NCBI RefSeq assembly: GCF_947501785.1
Contig: NZ_CANMXB010000001.1
Location: forward strand, 1,383,048 to 1,447,047
DNA from: an uncultured Litoreibacter sp.
GTDB lineage: Bacteria; Pseudomonadota; Alphaproteobacteria; Rhodobacterales; Rhodobacteraceae
DNA length: 64,000 nucleotides
Direction: 5' to 3'
The position numbers were made by a program, and so were the translations under genes. Positions 16,830-27,058 of the stretch are shown here, one piece after another (the first letter of the stretch is position 1; each line of letters starts with the position of its first letter). The notes under the pieces were generated by a model, which ran no database searches, was not told the origin of the DNA, and saw only the letters and a list, made by a program, of their open reading frames with translations.

Positions 16830-17816
16830 ATGGCCGACGGCAGCATCGATTTGAACGCGAAACCAACCGAAGATGTCTCGGTGCGCGAAGTGTTTGGAAT
16901 CGACAGCGACATTACGGTCAAAGGATTTGCCGACCGCACCGAACGGGTGCCTGATCTGGACACGACCTACAAGTTCGACCCCGACACCACTTTGGCTATT
17001 CTCGCAGGCTTCAGCCATAATCGCCGGGTGATGATCCAGGGCTATCACGGCACAGGGAAGTCCACCCACATCGAACAGGTGGCCTCGCGGTTGAACTGGC
17101 CGTGCGTGCGGGTGAACCTCGACAGCCACATCTCGCGGATCGACCTGATCGGCAAGGACGCCATCAAGCTGAAAGACGGCGTGCAAGTCACCGAGTTTCA
17201 GGAAGGCATCCTGCCTTGGGCGCTGCGCAATCCGACCGCGATTGTGTTCGACGAATACGATGCAGGCCGCGCGGATGTGATGTTCGTGATCCAGCGGGTG
17301 CTGGAAGTGGACGGCAAGCTGACGCTGCTCGACCAGAACAAAGTGATCAACCCGCACCCCCATTTCCGCATCTTCGCGACCGCCAACACGGTTGGCTTGG
17401 GCGACACGACGGGTCTGTATCACGGCACGCAGCAGATCAACCAAGGCCAGATGGACCGCTGGTCGCTTGTGACCACGCTGAATTACCTCAGCCATGACGC
17501 GGAAGCCGCGATCGTGTTGGCCAAGAACCCAACCTACAACACCGAAAAAGGGCGCAAAACCGTGGGCCAGATGGTGACCGTCGCGGACCTGACCCGCACG
17601 GCCTTCATGAACGGAGATCTGTCTACGCTTATGTCGCCACGTACCGTTATCGCATGGGCGCAAAACACCATGATTTTCAAGGATGTAGGCTACGCGTTCC
17701 GCACCTCCTTCCTGAACAAATGCGACGAGCTGGAGCGCGAGACAGTGGCCGAGTTCTACCAGCGCTGCTTTGACGAAGAGCTGCCCGAAAGCGCCGCTTC
17801 CGTTAGCCTCGGGTGA
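16830..17816 (+). CDS. cobS: cobaltochelatase subunit CobS
   Basis: A 328-residue AAA+ ATPase subunit of the aerobic cobaltochelatase CobNST, which inserts cobalt into hydrogenobyrinate diamide in vitamin B12 synthesis. Walker A is GYHGTGKST at 71-79 and Walker B is [10 protein letters not shown] near 146-155, with a sensor region [11 protein letters not shown]. CobS and CobT form a chaperone-like ring working with CobN, which is not in this window. The ATG at 16830 matches the family start ([17 protein letters not shown]). The stop overlaps the GTG of a secreted protein by 4 bases. Confidence 0.95.
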   Translation: MADGSIDLNAKPTEDVSVREVFGIDSDITVKGFADRTERVPDLDTTYKFDPDTTLAILAGFSHNRRVMIQGYHGTGKSTHIEQVASRLNWPCVRVNLDSHISRIDLIGKDAIKLKDGVQVTEFQEGILPWALRNPTAIVFDEYDAGRADVMFVIQRVLEVDGKLTLLDQNKVINPHPHFRIFATANTVGLGDTTGLYHGTQQINQGQMDRWSLVTTLNYLSHDAEAAIVLAKNPTYNTEKGRKTVGQMVTVADLTRTAFMNGDLSTLMSPRTVIAWAQNTMIFKDVGYAFRTSFLNKCDELERETVAEFYQRCFDEELPESAASVSLG

Positions 17817-18262
17817 AGAAAGTCCTGCATATCGGGACCTTTTTGGGGGCGCTCATCGCCGCCCCGCTTTTTGCCGCAGAACATGAGCCGAACCCCTTTG
17901 TTCCTCTCGGTCAGATCGTAGAGGGCGGTGCTGAGCTGAGTGTCGTCGCCTTGCGTTGCGCCGGCCTGTTCCATTCCGTCTGGGACTACGCAGGCGAGGC
18001 GCTTTTAGGCGTCGAAGCCAGCCAACAGGCCAAGGACAATGCGGCACTGTTCTTGGAAGCCGGCACCCAGCTGCGCATGACGGAAACAGGCGGCGCACAA
18101 GCGGATGTCAGCCAGCTTGCTGTGGCAGAAGCCTTTGCCGCATCTACACTGTATTTCCGCCGCTACGAAAAAAACGTGGCGGCTGGTTCGGACGCCTATT
18201 CCTCCGATGAGCTATGGGCCGCCGACCTACAAATTTGCCGCAATCTGGCCGCTCAAATCTAG
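17813..18262 (+). CDS. secreted unknown protein between cobS and cobT
   Basis: A 149-residue protein with a signal peptide ([23 protein letters not shown]), so it is periplasmic. The mature part is helical with two cysteines (in LRCAGLF and ICRNLAAQI) that could pair. The GTG start overlaps the cobS TGA (GTGA), implying translational coupling to cobS although its product is exported and CobS is cytoplasmic. No domain recognised. cobT follows 116 bp downstream. Confidence 0.7.
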   Translation: MKKVLHIGTFLGALIAAPLFAAEHEPNPFVPLGQIVEGGAELSVVALRCAGLFHSVWDYAGEALLGVEASQQAKDNAALFLEAGTQLRMTETGGAQADVSQLAVAEAFAASTLYFRRYEKNVAAGSDAYSSDELWAADLQICRNLAAQI

Positions 18263-18378
18263 GCGTTCTGCGCTGTAGACACGTGTCACGACTGGGCAAT
18301 AAGTCGCCCCTCTTTCGCATGGTCATCCTCCGCAATTCGCACTAAGTTGCAGCGGAAATCATCTATATCGCGTGCGAC

Positions 18379-20256
18379 ATGGCCCAAAACGATAACCCTG
18401 CTGACCCGTTCAAGAAGGCCCTCGCCGAGGCCACGAAAACGCTGGCCAATGACCCCGATCTTGGCGTCAGCTATTCGGTCGACCCTCCGGGCATGACCAA
18501 TGATCAGGTGCGGCTGCCGCAAGTGACGCGCCGGATGACCAAGGACGAGGTTCTTTTGGCCCGTGGCACGGCTGATGCCTACGCGTTGCGCCGCAGATTT
18601 CACAACACGCAAACATCGAACCGGTATGAGCCACAAGGCAACATGGCCCGCGATCTCTACGACGCGATGGAAACCGCCCGGTGCGAGGCGATGGGCGCGC
18701 GCACAATGCCGGGCACCGCTGGCAATATCGACGCCAAGATTGGCAACGAGGCGGATCGCAAGGGCTACGGCCAGATCACCGAGGCCGGGCAAGCGCCGCT
18801 ATCCGTCGCGGCGGGCTACCTGATCCGCCATCTCGCCACAGGGCGCGACCTGCCGCCTGCGGCCTCTAACGTGATGAATCTTTGGAAGGATTTTATCGAA
18901 GGCGCGGCCGGTGGCACGCTGGACAACCTGCAGGATGTGCTGTCCGATCAGGCTCAATTCGCGAAATTCGCGCGCCAGATCATTGATGATCTTGGTTATG
19001 GCGACCAGCTGGGCGACGACCCTGACGACATCAACGAAGATCAGGAAGACGAGGCCAGCCAGGACGAAGATCAGGCCGACCAAGACGACGAGGCCAACCC
19101 TGACAAGGAAGACAATTCCGAAGATGCAGATGCGTCTGGCGAGCAGTCGCAGGAGGAACAGAAAGACGCTTCCCAAGCAACGGTGCAGCTGGATGACATG
19201 GCCGACGCCGAAATGGGCGACGAGGCCGAGATGCCCGAGGGCGAGGCCCCAATGGACCCGCCCCCGCCTGCGCCGCATTCGGAGGCGGATGAGAATTACA
19301 TCGTCTACTCGACCGAGTTTGATGAAGAAATCAAAGCCGAAGACCTTGCCGAACCGGCAGAGTTGGAACGCCTGCGCGCCTACCTTGACCAGCAGCTGGA
19401 ACCGCTCAAGGGCGCGGTATCGCGTCTGGCCAACAAATTGCAACGCCGCCTTCAGGCCCAGCAGAACCGATCCTGGGAATTCGACCTTGAGGAAGGCATT
19501 CTGGATGCAGGCCGCCTCGCCCGTGTGATCGTCAGCCCAACCACGCCGCTGTCGTTCAAGGTCGAGAAAGACACCGAATTCCGCGACACCTGCGTGACGC
19601 TGCTTTTGGACAATTCCGGCTCCATGCGGGGGCGCCCGATCTCTATTGCCGCGATCTGCGCCGACGTTCTGGCGCGCACGTTAGAGCGGTGCCAAGTCAA
19701 AACCGAAATTTTGGGCTTCACCACCCGCGCGTGGAAAGGTGGCCAAAGCCGGGAAAACTGGCTGAACGACGGCCGCCCGCAGGCACCGGGCCGTCTGAAT
19801 GACCTGCGCCACATCATCTACAAATCCGCCGACGCCCCGTGGCGTCGCGCGCGCCCAAATCTGGGTCTGATGATGAAAGAGGGCTTGTTAAAAGAGAACA
19901 TTGACGGCGAGGCGCTGGAATGGGCCCATCGCCGCATGGTGGGCCGTCCCGAGAGCCGCAAGATCCTGATGGTGATCTCTGACGGTGCACCTGTGGACGA
20001 TTCAACTTTGTCCGTTAACCCCGCAAATTATCTGGAAAAACACCTGCGCGATGTGATCGCGATGGTTGAGAAACGCAAAGCGGTCGAATTGATCGCGGTG
20101 GGCATCGGGCATGACGTGACCCGCTATTATGACCGTGCGGTGACAATTACAGATGTCGAACAATTGGCCGGCGCGATGACTGAACAGCTGGCCGCGCTCT
20201 TTGACAGCGACCCAAGGGCCCGCGCGCGGGTGATGGGCATGAAACGGGCCAGCTGA
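18379..20256 (+). CDS. cobT: cobaltochelatase subunit CobT
   Basis: A 625-residue partner of CobS in the cobalt chelatase. The N-terminal region is followed by a strongly acidic linker at about 212-313, rich in Asp/Glu/Gln, then a vWA domain whose MIDAS motif is LDNSGSMRG near residue 412, with ISDGAPVDD later. The acidic linker followed by vWA is the standard CobT architecture. It begins 116 bp after the secreted-protein gene. The stop overlaps the next gene's ATG by one base (TGATG). Confidence 0.95.
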   Translation: MAQNDNPADPFKKALAEATKTLANDPDLGVSYSVDPPGMTNDQVRLPQVTRRMTKDEVLLARGTADAYALRRRFHNTQTSNRYEPQGNMARDLYDAMETARCEAMGARTMPGTAGNIDAKIGNEADRKGYGQITEAGQAPLSVAAGYLIRHLATGRDLPPAASNVMNLWKDFIEGAAGGTLDNLQDVLSDQAQFAKFARQIIDDLGYGDQLGDDPDDINEDQEDEASQDEDQADQDDEANPDKEDNSEDADASGEQSQEEQKDASQATVQLDDMADAEMGDEAEMPEGEAPMDPPPPAPHSEADENYIVYSTEFDEEIKAEDLAEPAELERLRAYLDQQLEPLKGAVSRLANKLQRRLQAQQNRSWEFDLEEGILDAGRLARVIVSPTTPLSFKVEKDTEFRDTCVTLLLDNSGSMRGRPISIAAICADVLARTLERCQVKTEILGFTTRAWKGGQSRENWLNDGRPQAPGRLNDLRHIIYKSADAPWRRARPNLGLMMKEGLLKENIDGEALEWAHRRMVGRPESRKILMVISDGAPVDDSTLSVNPANYLEKHLRDVIAMVEKRKAVELIAVGIGHDVTRYYDRAVTITDVEQLAGAMTEQLAALFDSDPRARARVMGMKRAS

Positions 20257-22034
20257 TGTTCCAGACCTTCCAAGCCACGACCTCCCCCGAGCAAGGCCCA
20301 CCCCGTTTGAAAGCCTTGCGAGAAGCGCTTGAAAAGGAAGGATTTGACGCCTTCATCGTCCCGCGCGCCGACGCCCATCAAGGCGAATATGTCGCCGACC
20401 GGGACGCGCGTTTGAGCTGGCTAACGGGATTTACGGGTTCAGCCGGTTTCTGCATTGTTCTTCAAGATATTGCAGGCGTTTTCGTAGACGGCCGATACCG
20501 CGTGCAGGTGAAGGAACAAGTCGACACGTCGTACTTCACCCCCGTGCACTGGCCCGAAACCAAGCCTGAAGACTGGCTGAAGGAGAAGCTCACATCCGGC
20601 AAGGTCGCGTTCGATCCTTGGCTATTTACCAAGCTGCAAATTGACGAAATCACGGAAGGCCTGAAAGGCACCGATATCACGCTGGTCCCCTCAGCCAACT
20701 TCGTCGACGCGATTTGGGAAGACCAGCCCGCCGCCCCCGCGGGAAAGGTTGAGGCCTACCCGATTGAGCTCAGCGGCAAGCGGTCGCCTGACAAGCGACA
20801 AGAGATCGCGGAGAAACTGCGCGACAAGGGCCACACGGCCGCCATCCTGACATTGCCGGATTCAATTTGCTGGCTGTTGAACATCCGCGGCACAGACATT
20901 CCGCGCATCCCCATCGTGCAGTGCTTCGCGGTGATCCATGCTGACGCCCGCGTCGATCTGTTCATCGACCAGACCCGCGTCGATCATTTGGGACCTGACC
21001 CAGCCATCACCGTGAAACCGCCAGACAGCTTTGCGGACGCAATCGCGCAGCTCGATGGCCCTGTGCGTGTGGGCGCGGGCAGCGCACCCTTGGCGGTTTC
21101 GCAAATCTTGCAACAGGCAGAGGTAGAAATTGCCTATGCGATGGATCCTTGCATCCTCCGCAAGGCCTGCAAGAACGAGACTGAAATCTCGGGCACCAAA
21201 CAGGCCCATATCCGCGACGCGCAGGCGATGGTGCGCTTCCTCGCCTGGCTTGACGCCCAAACCCCCGGCACCTTCACGGAAATCGACGTGGCCACAAGCC
21301 TGGAAGGCTTCCGCGCGCAAACCAACGCGCTGCGCGACGTCAGCTTTGAAACCATCTCTGGCGCGGGACCCAACGGGGCCATTGTGCATTACCGCGTGAC
21401 CGACGACACCAACCGCACCGTCAAAGACGGCGACCTGATGCTGGTGGATTCAGGTGGGCAATATGTCGACGGCACCACCGACATCACCCGCACCATCCCC
21501 ATCGGCCAGCCGACGGAGGAGCAAAAGAAGTGCTTCACGCTGGTGCTGCAAGGCATGATCGCCATCAGTCAAGCCCGCTTCCCGCGCGGCGTGGCGGGCC
21601 GTGATCTGGATGCGCTCGCCCGCGCGCCGCTTTGGCGGCATGGTCTGGATTACGATCACGGCACCGGCCACGGTGTCGGCACCTACCTGTCGGTCCATGA
21701 GGGTCCGCAACGCCTCAGCCGGATGTCCGAGGTGCCGCTGAAGGAAGGCATGATCCTGTCTAATGAGCCCGGCTACTACCGCGAAGGCGCGTTCGGCATC
21801 CGCATAGAAAACCTGATCGTGGTGCAGCAAGCGGCCAAACTAGGCGACAACCGCGACCAGTTGAGTTTTGAAACCATCACATGGGTCCCGATTGACCGCC
21901 GCCTGATTGCCACCGACATGCTTGCCCCGCATGAGCGCGACTGGATCAATGCCTATCACGCAGAAATCGCTAACAAAATTAGCGTTGAGGGGGCCGCAAA
22001 GGATTGGCTGGAGGCCGCCACGGCGCCGCTTTAG
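20256..22034 (+). CDS. Xaa-Pro aminopeptidase (aminopeptidase P, M24B), three-domain type
   Basis: A 592-residue metallopeptidase releasing residues N-terminal to proline. It has two creatinase-like N-terminal domains and a C-terminal pita-bread domain. Metal ligands visible: Asp in LMLVDSGGQY and Asp in TTDITRT, His in GTGHGVGTYLSVHEGP, and Glu in SNEPGYYREGAFGIRIEN. The length of about 590 matches the eukaryote-like long form common in alphaproteobacteria rather than the 440-residue E. coli PepP. It is translationally coupled to cobT by TGATG, although functionally unrelated to B12. Confidence 0.93.
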   Translation: MFQTFQATTSPEQGPPRLKALREALEKEGFDAFIVPRADAHQGEYVADRDARLSWLTGFTGSAGFCIVLQDIAGVFVDGRYRVQVKEQVDTSYFTPVHWPETKPEDWLKEKLTSGKVAFDPWLFTKLQIDEITEGLKGTDITLVPSANFVDAIWEDQPAAPAGKVEAYPIELSGKRSPDKRQEIAEKLRDKGHTAAILTLPDSICWLLNIRGTDIPRIPIVQCFAVIHADARVDLFIDQTRVDHLGPDPAITVKPPDSFADAIAQLDGPVRVGAGSAPLAVSQILQQAEVEIAYAMDPCILRKACKNETEISGTKQAHIRDAQAMVRFLAWLDAQTPGTFTEIDVATSLEGFRAQTNALRDVSFETISGAGPNGAIVHYRVTDDTNRTVKDGDLMLVDSGGQYVDGTTDITRTIPIGQPTEEQKKCFTLVLQGMIAISQARFPRGVAGRDLDALARAPLWRHGLDYDHGTGHGVGTYLSVHEGPQRLSRMSEVPLKEGMILSNEPGYYREGAFGIRIENLIVVQQAAKLGDNRDQLSFETITWVPIDRRLIATDMLAPHERDWINAYHAEIANKISVEGAAKDWLEAATAPL

Positions 22035-22152
22035 CCGCATTCGTGGTGCGACACCATGGATCGATTCATGACCTTGTGCCGCTGGGCGTAATCCTGTCAT
22101 GTGGCGCCTCTATTCATTCACGCGCAAATTTCTTCGAGGGAGGGTTCGTCGG

Positions 22153-22494
22153 ATGTCCGATCATATCAAGTTGCAGGGTGCCAGTGGCACATATTCCATC
22201 CGCGCGGCGGGGGCCGTGTTGGGGGAAAGCTCAAATGTGATTGAATTGCGCGAGGGCGATTACGCGCCCGTGCTTTATGTCCCACGTGCCGATCTCGCTA
22301 TGGCATTCTTTGACAAAACCGATCAAAGCACACATTGCCCGCACAAGGGCGATGCCAGCTACTACACAATCCAGGCCAAAAGCGGCCCGATTGCCAATGC
22401 GGCATGGTCCTATGAAACCCCGACACCGGGCCTGGAATCCATCGCGGGACATCTGGCGTTTTACAACGACAAAGTCACCGTCGAAGAGACCTAG
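22153..22494 (+). CDS. DUF427 domain protein
   Basis: A 113-residue protein. The DUF427 signature is visible in ESSNVIELREGDYAPVLYVPRADL and STHCPHKGDASYYTI, and it ends GHLAFYNDKVTVE. The single-unit fold is conserved but the biochemical role is unknown. ATG at 22153 gives the family N terminus; the longer reading adds a basic, non-conserved stretch. Its stop codon overlaps the stop of the convergent ClC gene by 4 bases. Confidence 0.9.
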   Translation: MSDHIKLQGASGTYSIRAAGAVLGESSNVIELREGDYAPVLYVPRADLAMAFFDKTDQSTHCPHKGDASYYTIQAKSGPIANAAWSYETPTPGLESIAGHLAFYNDKVTVEET

Positions 22495-24179
22495 GAATGC
22501 TCCTCGGCCGCCGTGGCGGCTAAGGCGCGGTTATACTGCTTCAGGGCGTCCACCTGAAAGAGCGCCCCCAAGATGGTGGGCGGTTCACCTTCCGCACCCA
22601 GCGTCACAACCGGCAGGAAGGCGCGGTTGGTGTCCTCAAAAATGGGCATCGCGTCTTCCAACGTCGCGTTGGGACCGATGAACACGCCCTCTTCGATCAC
22701 TTGCCAGACCAGGTCGTCATCGGCCGCTTGCGGATGGTCGGGCCCGCGCATCACGTTGTTGACGCGGAACATCGACAGCAGATAGGCCTGCGGCCCGGCC
22801 GCCAGATGCACCCCGCGCCGCTCCAGCTGCGTCAGAAAGAAGGACCGGTCGACTAGCTTGCTGGACAGCGCGCTGGATAGCGACACCGCCACCATCACTG
22901 CCAAACCGGTCTGCCAGTCCCCAGTCAGCTCAAAGACAATCAACGTGGTGGATATGGGCGCGCCCAGCACAGCTGCCGCAACCGCACCCATTCCCGCAAG
23001 CGCATATAGCGTCTCTGACCCGGACACATCGGGGAACACCCCCGTTGCAATCAAGCCGAAAGACAGCCCGGTCAGCGCGCCAACCATGAGGGACGGCGAA
23101 AACACCCCACCCCCCATGCGCCCCGCCATCGTGATGGCAACCGCGATGACCTTCAGCACAGTGAAGATCACCGCCTCATAGAGGAACAGCTCGCCTGTCA
23201 AGGCCGCCGAGGTGGTTCCGTATCCGACCCCTATGATATGCGGGAACCAGATGGCCAGCCCGCCCAGCAGCAATCCTGCCATGGCCGGGCGCAACCAACG
23301 CGGCATGCCTGTCGCCGCCTGAAATTTGGTCCCAATCGTGTCCGCCCAAAAGATGGCGCGCATCATCACCACGGCGGCCAATCCGCAGAGCAACCCCAGC
23401 ATCAGGAAGGCGGGCAGTTCGCGGTAGAAGCCCAATGCCGACTCGACCGGCAGCATGAATTCCGTCACGTCCCCAAAAGTCAGTCTGCTGATGATGGTGC
23501 CTGCCGCACTGGCGATCACAATCGGGGCAAAGGCGTGCACCGCAAAATGGCGTAGTACGACCTCCAAAGCAAATAGCGCACCCGCAATCGGGGCATTAAA
23601 GCTGGCCGACACGGCGGCGGCCACGGCGCAGCCCAACAGGTCGCGCCCGGTGATACCATCTGCCTTGATCAGCCCAGACACCCAGCTGGATATTACGCCC
23701 GCCAGGTGCACCACTGGCCCCTCCCGCCCGGTTGAGCCACCAGAGGACAACGTGATCATCGACGCAAAGGCCGAAGCCAGCCCGGCGCGTTTCTCCACGC
23801 GCCCATTGTGCATGGCCGCGCCCTCAATCACTTCAGCCACCGACCGCGCCCGCCCGTCTGGGGTGAACAGATGCAGCACCACCCCGGTGATCAGCCCGCC
23901 CGCGACGGGGATCAGCAGGATGAAATACCATTCAAGGTCGGTCACAAATTCCTGCAAAGACCGCACGTCTTTGGCGTCGTACAGCACGCCCTGCAGCCAC
24001 TCGATACTGATCCGGAACCCAGCCGCCGCTAGACCGGCGGCAATCCCGATCAGCAATGCGATGAACCAAAACTGCAGCTGCGACGGCCCCCGGTGGCGCA
24101 TCACCGTCCAGCCCTTTTGGCAGGCTTCCACGACGTCGTTGATCTGTCCTCGCACGAAGGACGGCTTGGGGTCGGCCAT
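22491..24179 (-). CDS. ClC-family chloride channel/transporter with C-terminal CBS region
   Basis: A 562-residue membrane protein with about 10-12 helices. ClC selectivity motifs are present: SSGGSTGREGPVVH (gating glutamate of GREGP near residue 150), GAPIAGALFALEV, and MGGGVFSPSLMVGALTG. After the membrane domain, a cytoplasmic CBS-like region (about 485-560, VIEEGVFIGPNATLEDAMPIF) probably senses nucleotides. The function is chloride transport, possibly coupled to protons. ATG at 24179 is preferred to GTG 24182. Confidence 0.93.
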   Translation of the reverse strand: MADPKPSFVRGQINDVVEACQKGWTVMRHRGPSQLQFWFIALLIGIAAGLAAAGFRISIEWLQGVLYDAKDVRSLQEFVTDLEWYFILLIPVAGGLITGVVLHLFTPDGRARSVAEVIEGAAMHNGRVEKRAGLASAFASMITLSSGGSTGREGPVVHLAGVISSWVSGLIKADGITGRDLLGCAVAAAVSASFNAPIAGALFALEVVLRHFAVHAFAPIVIASAAGTIISRLTFGDVTEFMLPVESALGFYRELPAFLMLGLLCGLAAVVMMRAIFWADTIGTKFQAATGMPRWLRPAMAGLLLGGLAIWFPHIIGVGYGTTSAALTGELFLYEAVIFTVLKVIAVAITMAGRMGGGVFSPSLMVGALTGLSFGLIATGVFPDVSGSETLYALAGMGAVAAAVLGAPISTTLIVFELTGDWQTGLAVMVAVSLSSALSSKLVDRSFFLTQLERRGVHLAAGPQAYLLSMFRVNNVMRGPDHPQAADDDLVWQVIEEGVFIGPNATLEDAMPIFEDTNRAFLPVVTLGAEGEPPTILGALFQVDALKQYNRALAATAAEEHS

Positions 24180-24251
24180 CACACAGCCTCACGCTTTCCC
24201 TTGCGGCCGCACTGGCCTAACATCTGGCAAAACCACAGCAAGGCCAATGAC

Positions 24252-25625
24252 ATGACCGTTGCCGCAGCGATCTCGGAACTCCAATCCCTCTTAGGCGAAA
24301 GGCTCAACGTCTCCAAGTCCGATCGCGACATTCACGGCCGGTCCGAGGTATATTACCAACCCATGCCCCCCGACGCCGTGGCCTACCCCGAGACGACGCA
24401 AGAGGTCAGCGAGATCGTCAAAACCTGCGCGCGTCATGACTGCCCTGTCATCCCATGGGGCACCGGCACGTCGCTGGAGGGACACGCGCTCGCTCTGAAA
24501 GGCGGCGTCACCGTCGACTTCCAGCGCATGAACAAGGTCCTCGAGGTCAACGCCGAAGACATGGATTGCCGCGTGCAACCCGGCATCACCCGCATCGCGC
24601 TCAACGAGGACTTGCGCGCTACGGGGCTATTCTTTCCCGTCGATCCTGGCGCAAACGCGTCCATCGGTGGCATGGCCTCCACCCGCGCGTCGGGTACGAC
24701 GACGGTGATGTACGGCACCATGGCCGACAATGTGATGGGGCTCGAAGTGGTGCTCGCCGATGGTCGCATCATCCGCACAGGCTCCCGCGCCCGCAAAACC
24801 TCGGCGGGCTATGACCTCACGCACCTCTTCGTGGGCTCGGAGGGCACGCTGGGCCTGATTACCGAGCTGACCCTCAAACTGCGAGGCCAGCCCGAGGCCA
24901 TCTCTGCCGGTATCTGCGCCTTCAACAGCATTGAGGACGCCGTGCAATGCGTGATGAGCACCATCCAAATGGGCATCCCAATGGCCCGGATCGAGTTTGT
25001 CGACGCCGCCACAACCATGGCCTTCAACGCCTATTCCGGACGCGATATGCCCGAAAAACCGCATCTGCTGGTGGAATTCAACGGCTCCGACGCGTCCGTC
25101 AAAGAACAATCCGAACGCTTCGGCGAGATCGTCAAGGACCATGACGGGTCCGACTTCGAATGGGCCACAAGGCCTGAGGACCGCAACGCGCTCTGGAAGC
25201 TGCGCCATGACGGCTATTACGCGATCCTTGCGTCAAGAAAGGGCTGCACCGCCATGTCTACCGATATCTGCGTGCCGATCTCACGGCTCGCGGAGGCCGT
25301 CACCGAAACCCAAGACGACATCGCAGACAGCCCCCTGCCCGGCCCCATTCTAGGCCATGTCGGCGACGGCAATTTTCACGCCATCCTGATGATGGACCCC
25401 GACAACCCCGAGGAGCTCAAGGAAGCCAAACGCCTCGCCGACCGCATGGTCGACCGCGCCCTCGATATGGGCGGTACGGTGACGGGCGAGCACGGCGTCG
25501 GCATGGGCAAAATGAAGTACATGACCCGCGAGCACGGCGACGCCTGGTCCGTCATGTCAGACATCAAACGCAGCTTTGATCCGCAAAACATCCTGAACCC
25601 CGGCAAAATGGTGCAGATAAACTAG
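24252..25625 (+). CDS. FAD-linked D-lactate/glycolate dehydrogenase (GlcD/LDHD type)
   Basis: A 457-residue flavoprotein with an N-terminal FAD_binding_4 domain (IPWGTGTSLEGHALALKGGV and DPGANASIGGMASTRASGTTTVMYG) and a FAD-oxidase C-terminal domain ending GEHGVGMGKMKYM and FDPQNILNPGKM. Both segments are typical of D-2-hydroxyacid dehydrogenases. It oxidises D-lactate or a related hydroxyacid and passes electrons to cytochrome c or quinone. The substrate (lactate, glycolate or another) is not settled by sequence. It is divergent from ClC with a 72-bp gap. Confidence 0.9.
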   Translation: MTVAAAISELQSLLGERLNVSKSDRDIHGRSEVYYQPMPPDAVAYPETTQEVSEIVKTCARHDCPVIPWGTGTSLEGHALALKGGVTVDFQRMNKVLEVNAEDMDCRVQPGITRIALNEDLRATGLFFPVDPGANASIGGMASTRASGTTTVMYGTMADNVMGLEVVLADGRIIRTGSRARKTSAGYDLTHLFVGSEGTLGLITELTLKLRGQPEAISAGICAFNSIEDAVQCVMSTIQMGIPMARIEFVDAATTMAFNAYSGRDMPEKPHLLVEFNGSDASVKEQSERFGEIVKDHDGSDFEWATRPEDRNALWKLRHDGYYAILASRKGCTAMSTDICVPISRLAEAVTETQDDIADSPLPGPILGHVGDGNFHAILMMDPDNPEELKEAKRLADRMVDRALDMGGTVTGEHGVGMGKMKYMTREHGDAWSVMSDIKRSFDPQNILNPGKMVQIN

Positions 25626-25672
25626 GCGCAACCCACCCCCATCATTGTTCCAAAAATATCCCCGCCGAAGGC

Positions 25673-25718
25673 AATTTTCTTCATCGAAGAAAATTCGAAT
25701 TCCTTCGCAGAAGGAATT
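25673..25718. repeat. two tandem 9-bp hairpins between convergent genes
   Basis: Hairpin 1: AATTTTCTT (25673-25681), loop CATCG, AAGAAAATT (25687-25695). Hairpin 2: AATTCCTTC (25698-25706), loop GCA, GAAGGAATT (25710-25718). They lie two bases apart, between the stop of the dehydrogenase gene and the stop of the orphan gene. The arms carry T- and A-runs, so either strand could end in a U-containing stem. A bidirectional terminator or an intergenic repeat are both possible. Confidence 0.6.
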
Positions 25719-25769
25719 TGCGCCCAGCATCACCCGTCTAGCGACGCCCCTGCCGCGTCTGCCATCCGG

Positions 25770-26990
25770 TCAAGGCAGCGGCGTATCTTCTGTGCCGCCT
25801 ATCGGCCCGTATTCGGGGTAGAACTCTGCAGCGCTGTAGTTAAGCGCCCGCTGCTGGCGGTTCATCCGGTTTAGTTTCTCCGAGAATGTCTCCTTGCGGT
25901 CCTCCAGCATAAGCACGATTCGGCGCAGCGCCAGATTGATGACAGGCCCGGCGACTGGCAGGGTAGAGGCCGCAATTCCCAACATCACCAGCGTGTTCTG
26001 AATATCGACCATCGCCTTGCGTGCAGCGTCGCGCCGGACCTCAATCGCGGTGAAGCGGCGGTCTTCCTGGCGGGCGATGTCTTCCTCGTACGGGCCTGCG
26101 ACATCAATATCGACCCAAACCACCTTGCAGGGCGCCTCTGGGACCACGAGCACCCGCAGCTTCCCGTAATTGCCGCAATAGCGCACAGGAAAGCTCGCGC
26201 CATGGCTGATGGCTCGCAGTTTGAGCGTGCCCTCAACCCGCCGTGTTTCCTCCCCGCCTATGCCAAGCTGGGTGACGTAGGACCGACCGGTGCCCACAAA
26301 CTGGTCACCGACCAGCGGGTCAAAAACCGCCTTGGGCAGGATCGCCTTGCCAAACCACGGGCGATCGGTGCCGCGATCTAGGGGCGCGGCTGAGGGGGTG
26401 TGGGACGTGCCGAGCGTCCGCCCAAACGTATAGCTTGAGGTCATTTTGGACCACATGAACAGAGCCACCTCGGTGTCATCACGCGAGCGAATGTGAACAT
26501 TGCCATCAACGGGTGAGAAATGCGGCGCAGCCGGGGTTGGCGGCACCACCGAAAAGCGCGGGGGGAAGGCGTCAAGCTGGGCGGCTATCTGGGCCACCAG
26601 AGCACCGACGCGCATTTGCAGCCGCAACGGCCGCGGGATCGGAAATGGGAATGTGTTAGGTGGCGGGGTAAATCTACCAAAAAACGGGTCGAGGAAATCA
26701 TTCACAAAACCTGGCAATTCGTCGCGGATCAGATTGGTGATGTCACCTGCCAATCCAGCCACATCTGCCAAGGTCGCCTCTGCCTGCGACAACCCGCGAA
26801 TATCGCCCAGCACAGGAAGCCCAAACGTTGGTTTGGTCACTGAAATGGAGATATGGCATTCATCGCTTCGTTCGGAATATATCTCCTCAATGAAGCGATC
26901 CGACCATTGATCTGGTGGAGTTGCCTCCGCCAATTCAGCATCAATGTCCTTTTCGGACGGGGCTTGATTTTCGGAATCATTTGGCGGCAT
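25770..26990 (-). CDS. unrecognised 406-residue protein
   Basis: No family recognised. The first 45 residues are acidic and polar (SENQAPSEKDIDAELAEATPP). The middle is hydrophobic and proline-rich (NTFPFPIPRPLRLQMRVGALV), and a C-terminal hydrophobic segment at about 334-365 (NTLVMLGIAASTLPVAGPVI) could be a membrane helix or buried core. Two cysteines (Cys45 and one near 278) are seen. No signal peptide is evident. It stands alone, with convergent hairpins downstream and recN 68 bp upstream on the same strand. Codon use is fairly typical of the region. Confidence 0.65.
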   Translation of the reverse strand: MPPNDSENQAPSEKDIDAELAEATPPDQWSDRFIEEIYSERSDECHISISVTKPTFGLPVLGDIRGLSQAEATLADVAGLAGDITNLIRDELPGFVNDFLDPFFGRFTPPPNTFPFPIPRPLRLQMRVGALVAQIAAQLDAFPPRFSVVPPTPAAPHFSPVDGNVHIRSRDDTEVALFMWSKMTSSYTFGRTLGTSHTPSAAPLDRGTDRPWFGKAILPKAVFDPLVGDQFVGTGRSYVTQLGIGGEETRRVEGTLKLRAISHGASFPVRYCGNYGKLRVLVVPEAPCKVVWVDIDVAGPYEEDIARQEDRRFTAIEVRRDAARKAMVDIQNTLVMLGIAASTLPVAGPVINLALRRIVLMLEDRKETFSEKLNRMNRQQRALNYSAAEFYPEYGPIGGTEDTPLP

Positions 26991-27058
26991 CGGGCACTCG
27001 TCGGGCTGATCTGATGATCAAACCGTACCACAGAACCCAAAACTCTCCTAAACGAGGC

